Source: Hetaerina americana
Taxonomy: Eukaryota > Arthropoda > Insecta > Odonata > Calopterygidae
Length of the DNA: 64,000 nt
Direction of reading: 5' to 3'
Assembly: GCA_022747635.1 (NCBI GenBank)
Contig: JAKTNV010000004.1
Location: forward strand, 90,154,052 to 90,218,051
Below are positions 1 to 64,000 of the stretch, in pieces. The notes under the pieces are model-generated. The model saw only the letters and a program-made list of their open reading frames with translations. It did no database searches and was not told the DNA's origin. Position 1 is the stretch's first letter. Every line of letters starts with the position of its first letter. The position numbers were made by a program, and so were the translations under genes.

Positions 1-931
1 TTATGGCATGGTTCTCATACCTGAAGCATGATATTATTGTTGATAAAGAAATTTGTTTAACGAAATGTAACATAATAATAAAACATGTAATAATGGATAA
101 ATATTATAACATGGTCATCAACCTTAATATGCAGAGCTGTGGACTTCCTGCAGGAAACTTTCGTGATCAAATTTTCAAATTCGCGGTAGCTCGTTTTATA
201 TGCAATTCTATATTGAAATTAGAAATGGTCTCTCCAACCTTTTGTTGTTTTGATGTCATCAATGTTGAGTCAGGCTGCAACATTTAGTGCCTTTTCTTTT
301 AACTAACTCCTTTAGTTAGTATGTTTGTAACTCAGGAAGATTAACCCCTCAGTGCAGTTCTCAGTATGTGATATGTCATCAGTTGGTAGGTCTTATCGCA
401 GATCGAGGTACTTTGAATTTTTCTTTTTTAATATCTATAGTTGGCCAAGTTCTCTTAGATACTGATTCTTCCTAATCGTGCTGTTTTGGTTACATGAAAA
501 GGCACTCTAAAAGGAGGATAAATCTATCAAGTATGTTGTTTAAAACTTAAAGGTGAAGAAATAAGTAAAAAATATAAAATATAATGTAATTATAAAATTT
601 TTACTAAATAGAAAAAGTATTTTTTTAAATTTTAGAATAAATATTTAGAAAGATTAATTATTTTCAACAATGCTGCAACAGGAAGAGATTTTAGATTAAT
701 TAAATACCAGGAGTGGGACCCAAGTATTTAAATAACTATACTGGTTTGAGGGATTAAAATGGCTTCAATATTTCTTTAAAAAAATGAAAATGAAATAATG
801 TAAGAGCATTCCTGAATTTTTCACACAAAATAATACAAGAAACATGAAGGGACCAAAAATATCACATTTCCTGGTGCTCAAGAGGTTTCCTGATTTTTCA
901 GGTTTGAATCTATGAAAAATATCGGCATCAG

Positions 932-985
932 GTGGCAACGTCAGAATACTTTCATCATTTGATGAAAGTATTCTGATGTTGTCAC
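932..985. repeat. Near-perfect 26-bp inverted repeat, 2-base loop
   Basis: Bases 932-957 and 960-985 are reverse complements except for two positions, separated by TT. The transcript of either strand would fold into a hairpin of about 26 pairs. It may be a tiny MITE remnant, a cruciform or a small-RNA hairpin; nothing in the sequence decides among these. Confidence 0.8.
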
Positions 986-2065
986 ATAATATGAAGAAAA
1001 TTAAACTGATACATTAAAATATTAGCATCTACATGTATATCAACATTTATTCATCCCAGAACCCCAGGATCTTAGTCATCACTGGACCAAAATACTTTTC
1101 ACCTGCCTTGTTACCATGGTTTGAAGCGTAATTCATGAATTCAAGTTTTAATGCAATACTGTGCAAGTCCTCTCTCTTAAGATCCCATAACATAATTATC
1201 ATTTCATCATTTTATACAATTCTTAGTTTTTGTTATTATTTTGATATATCAAAATTTGTATTAAAATCAACAATTTTTTTATGCCTTCATGACATTTTCA
1301 TGCTACTTAAAATAGTAAAAATAGGGCGTCATAGTTTGGGTTGGGAAGTATGGTAACTAGTAATTTTGTTGAAATGTGGGCAGCACATACAGTTGGTATA
1401 GTGACATTTTCGTATGGTCAAACAGTTTTAGTCATGACATATTTTTAGTATGAGCTGCCCACATGAAACTTGAAATTGTTTGGAAGGATGTGTTACAACA
1501 GGCAAATGCATTGAGAGAGCTCTTTACTGCATTACTTGGTATGTACTAGACAAGTTTTTAGAAAAATCTAAACTGGTGCAGTATTTCATTGGTTGAAAAG
1601 TACTCTTGTCGTGTAATTATTATCCAATTGTCTGCATACCAATTTAAAATTTACTGTTCATTAGTCTTTAGCCTAGTTGGCCTCATAAGGTAATGTTCAA
1701 ATCAGTGATGTTGTAACAAAAATAAATGTTACTCTTCAACATATTAAGTGCTACAATTCTTCTACCGTCATGAATGGAATTCTAAGGCATGGTGGTGACC
1801 ATTTTTCATGTGCCATACAGAAAGAGAGCAAAGTGAGAATTTCTGTCTTAGAAATAATTCTATCTTCAAAATAGTCAATATCAGTATTTTTGCACTGGGT
1901 AAAAATATTTGTATACTTCACGAAATCCTTGATATTAATAATTTTTAGAAAATTACTAAATTCAGCCATTGTATCTACATGCAAGAATTCAAACTATGCA
2001 CCCTTCACTATGCTTTCTTTCCAGTTTTTGTCATGAAAGATGTTTTTCTGTATGGTGTTGAGTGG

Positions 2066-2251
2066 GCAATGTGGTAGTCCAGTGGGTAGAGTGCTGGGTA
2101 CCCTCAGCTTCACCCAAGCTGTGAAAATATTTGCTGTTATTTCTTCCTGGGAAACTGCAGGGAATAAGTAACTGGTGCCCCTACCATGATGATGTGACTT
2201 TCACACACTAATGGTCCTAGTACTAGGTGAACTTGATGCTTGACTATCAAA
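2066..2251 (+). repeat. tRNA-headed SINE-like copy (family 1)
   Basis: The head contains an A-box-like GTGGTAGTCCAGTGGGTAGAG; the B-box region is missing. It is followed by a shared body, CTTCACCCAAGCTGTGA, then TTCCTGGGAAACTGC, and a tail with CTAGTACTAGGTGAACTTGATGCTTG. The same body and tail occur in reverse complement at 57001-57262 and in other copies at 9735-9925 and 27645-27851. This marks a dispersed family of roughly 200-260 bp. Boundaries are approximate. Confidence 0.7.
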
Positions 2252-3220
2252 ATACCTACAGGTTATTCCTGTTGTCTTTTTTTCCACCTGTAAGCATTTT
2301 AGATGCCAGAAACCTTGACCTTTTGTTTTGTAGTTTTACCCTTGTGCGATCAACCCGCTGATTTTGCCCATGAGTGTGTTGCCTTCTTGCCCACCCTCCA
2401 TTTACTGAGAGGTTGCAACCTCAGAATCATCACCTTTGGAAGCCATTTCTTCCAACTCTCTCCAAAACTTAATGATTTGTTTTTTCTGCTGTTCCTCATC
2501 ATCATCTATGCTCTCTCTCTCTTTTCCATTTCGTTATCATCATAGTCTAGAGTAAACCTTGTTCGAAGTATATTGTAACTAATAAAAGATCCTAATCCAT
2601 GCTTTGGATAATTGCCATTAATTGATGGGATTTTCATGCCTTAAACTAGTTGTATTATGCTATGGGTACTTTGTATTTTGTGGTCTTCCCTAACCTTTAC
2701 CCTTATACTTCTTATATACTTTTTAAAATTTTTATTGTTCAGCTTCCTAAAAAAATTGCACCACGAAATTATGTTTACAAACTGGAAAGGCTATACATGA
2801 ACTGAAACAATGGCAGAGACTTCTAGGTGGGTGGTTACAGTAAAAGAGATTTAAACTCCAAAAACCAATTATGAAGTACTCTGTATGTACCCTGACATGC
2901 ACAGATGGTCAATTTGTATGTTACATGATTGTTTTGTGAATTGTTCATTGAAAGTATCAGCAAATATTTCATCTTCATGCTGAATGCTTTGCTCTAATAC
3001 TTGTAGGTTTGTGTTAAATTCTTTACTTCATTAATTAATTGGTGTATAAAAAATCCTGTGGAACTGATGAGCTAACAGATCTGTGAACCTTTAAAATTTT
3101 AGTCACAGACTGTAATTAACACTAATATTTTGTGTTTTAAACTTGAGTGTGATTGCTTGTCCTCAGAGGGATTTTTATATTGTGTAGTTCAAAATGTCAA
3201 GTTACTCCGGTGGTTTCTAG

Positions 3221-61390
<58,170 letters not shown>

Positions 61391-64000
61391 GTGAGTTAGC
61401 CTTGTGTAATTGATTGAGGCCAGTGTAAAATATTTTATTTGCTTACCATTTGGAAAATGAATTTTGGGAAGATTCCATGCTTCTACAATAATTGCCTTTG
61501 ATATTTAAAAATCATTATCATGAAACTGACCACATAAAAACAGCATTTCATTACAATTAATAAGTTTTACAATACAAACTTGAAGCATGAATATTTTTGT
61601 ACTTCATTTCAATGGTTTTACTGTTGGCCTTCTGTGCATCAGTCAAGTTCTTCAAGTGAACTGCTGCAATATTACACTTCCTAGAAATTAAATTGACCCA
61701 TAATTATATTAGTCATCACTGGTTGTGGTGAAGGTCTCTTGGGTTTTCTGCTGCCTTGGTTCATTCACTACTATTCGAACACTATTCTACTATTTTTGTT
61801 TTATTTTAGTTGAAAGCATGTCAATTTTAAATAAAAACATTTTCTCATTGTATTAATTCTGAGAATATGATATGCAGCACAAACATAATATTACTAAAAT
61901 TAGTAATGAATCCCATCAATAATTTGGAGTACTTTTATGCTGAAGTAGGTAAGAGGTGTTTGTAGCAATGGTAGAATATAATCATTAGTTGTACCTTTTA
62001 CAGAAGATCCTTCTGGGCAAAGCTCACTATCGCTCTTCGTCATTTCAAAAAAGTGCGCAGAAGTTAGATGTATGAGAGGCAAGAAATGGACTAAATTATT
62101 TTATTATGATTTTAATTAGTAAATAATGACAGGGCATTTGAAACGAGAGCTGAAAATTTGTTATTAAGTGAATTTCCTAGTTATTTGTGTCTTTCACTGA
62201 AAGAAAATGCATGTTCCTTCATTAAAATTATGTGAAACTTCATTTTCACTATATTTGACTTAATATAAGCCCCCCTTTTTTGCAAAAAATATTGGCCATC
62301 ATGAAAAGTGTTGCAAGGGATAGGAAGCTATTTTCAAACAATAGGCTGGTTAACTTCAAAATTCCATTGCCTGCATCTGTTAAAAAATTGGGCAAATTTG
62401 GAAATTAATATGCATATATTCATTATAGCATCAACTAAAGTATTAAAATTGCTTCTAAGTATTAATATGTAAATTAGTTCTATTACATCCTGGTAAAGGA
62501 CAACTGTGGGCCATAAAACTGGATAGTAAAAGATACACTTCCCACTTATGAATTAACTTCATCTCACCAAGGTGAACAACAGTGTGGTGTATATGAAGGT
62601 ACATGCAGAGGAAAGAGGCGATGATTAATGTGAGAATATAAATTAAAACTCTTGCCTGTTTGCTCCTAACCCTTGTTCATCAAATAATTTGACTTACCCA
62701 TCCATCAAAACTTCCATTCTGTAGGCGGTCATTTGAGATACTGCTGTTCACAGTTATAGCGTTTGCACTTTTTACATCTACATAAACTGAAATAATTTAA
62801 AGAGGAATACATAGCATTGTGGTGACTTACAATTTAACATGGTTAAATACCAAACAAAAATGATATGGGTTTGAAGATTGACATTAAATGTGTGGTATCT
62901 GTAGATGAAATGGTACATGGGTGTGTGAAACAATTCATCCATAGGTACCTCCATGTTTGGTACCAAATCCTTTATTAAAGGTAAACCCACATATAATTTT
63001 ACCTATTCCTCTGTTAGAGGTACATATATGTACAGGTGTGTTGGATACTTAAATTTAGGTACGCTCATCTATGGGTGTACTCGTAGTAGATGTATCTAGC
63101 TATAGTTGCACAAGTCATATAGAATTACTAGTTTTAGAAATAGATAAATGGATATTATAGTTGCAGATTTCTTGTTTAGGTGCTCAAGTATTTTTCTAAT
63201 TCTAAGAGCCTCATATCATATCTCTCATCGGATCTGAGAAAATGAAAGCATCAATCCTTAGGAAAACACACAAAAAATTTTGAGGGCGTTGAAAAGCTAT
63301 GAATTGTTGACAAATTATGAAATTATTTGCAAATTCTTGCCTACTTATATCGCTACTTTTCAAACAACTTTAAAAATGCCAAAAAAACATGAGCTATCAT
63401 GTATGGTACATTATTGAAGGCATGCTGATAAATTATCACCAAAATATGTAATGTTAACTTTATCACTCTAAAAAACTATGGATTACAAATGATACTTTCT
63501 GGCCTACATTACAACAAGTTAATATGTGTGTGGAAAATGTTTTCCTGGGATTTAGAAAGGTTCTTTTATTTCCCAGCCATTGGCTGCTGTTTGTAAACAT
63601 TTTCAAGTGATAAACATTATTTCAGTGGAAAGAAGGGCACAATAGAGCAATTCACGGCCTACTTTGATTTGTCAGCAAGTCTGCCCTTTAAGCCTTCAGC
63701 CTTGGCAGCCTGATTGTTTTCTTGTCTCTCCCTGTGAAAGAAGGATAGCAAATCATGTCTCTTTCTTCCCTGGATTAAGGCACAGCAGGATAGCCCCTTA
63801 AGATACTTTGGTGGAAGCCTTTTCTTGCCTTGCATCCTGAGGGCTGGCCATTGCAAAGCTTACTCAACAGATTCATCTTTTGAGCTTTAAATTATAGATA
63901 TTTTTTTAAATTTGTACAAAATGCAGGATGTTTATTTTCATTGCGATAATCAAATCAATTAGACATCAAACCTTGTGAAAATCCATTGGTTTTCAGCCAT
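61391..64000 (+). other. Start of the intron after exon J
   Basis: Begins GTGAGT and continues, AT-rich and CpG-poor, to the window end. I searched for the next OGT block (the family continues IPCNGKAADR) and do not find it. A 65-codon minus-strand frame at 63659-63856 is lysine/arginine-rich and unrecognised. The segment around 62890-63080 has several GGTAC motifs and two short stems. Confidence 0.8.

Overview
The window is eukaryotic nuclear DNA, almost certainly from an arthropod and most likely an insect. It holds ten consecutive plus-strand exons of one interrupted gene, the nucleocytoplasmic O-GlcNAc transferase OGT (super sex combs, sxc, in Drosophila). The deduced protein reads insect-like in the linker and N-catalytic part, and the transposon fossils (mariner, Tigger/pogo-like) fit an arthropod. 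The species cannot be named from this sequence.

The ten exons (3253-3496, 3715-3783, 9042-9238, 52306-52395, 52903-53008, 53157-53288, 55795-55904, 56797-56950, 59979-60260, 61121-61390) join in frame over 1,654 nt, about 551 codons. All nine internal introns have GT and AG ends. The exons encode most of the superhelical TPR domain, the TPR-catalytic linker and the start of the N-catalytic lobe. The N-terminal exons lie upstream of base 1. The rest of the catalytic domain lies beyond base 64000. No start codon, stop codon, promoter or poly-A site of the gene is in the window.

The exons sit in two clusters separated by a 43-kb intron (9239-52305). About 39 kb of it (roughly 11.6-50.7 kb) is compositionally distinct. 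It is rich in CpG, while the flanking gene parts are strongly CpG-poor even where the AT content is similar. It carries a chain of GC-rich islands and long purine/pyrimidine tracts, and I find no recognisable exon in it. The contrast looks like the footprint of germline methylation over the gene's two ends and an unmethylated domain between them. A nested regulatory domain, an alternative promoter, a nested non-coding gene or an assembly insertion could each explain it.

The introns carry mobile-element remains: a 753-bp internally deleted mariner with perfect 33-bp terminal repeats, a frameshifted mariner N-terminal fossil, a minus-strand Tigger/pogo-like transposase fossil, weak hAT-like fragments, a dispersed tRNA-headed SINE-like family, a second tRNA-like repeat with fold-back arms, a palindromic repeat present twice, and a perfect 124-bp tandem duplication. 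No CRISPR array, operon or rRNA is present. No working tRNA gene is convincing.
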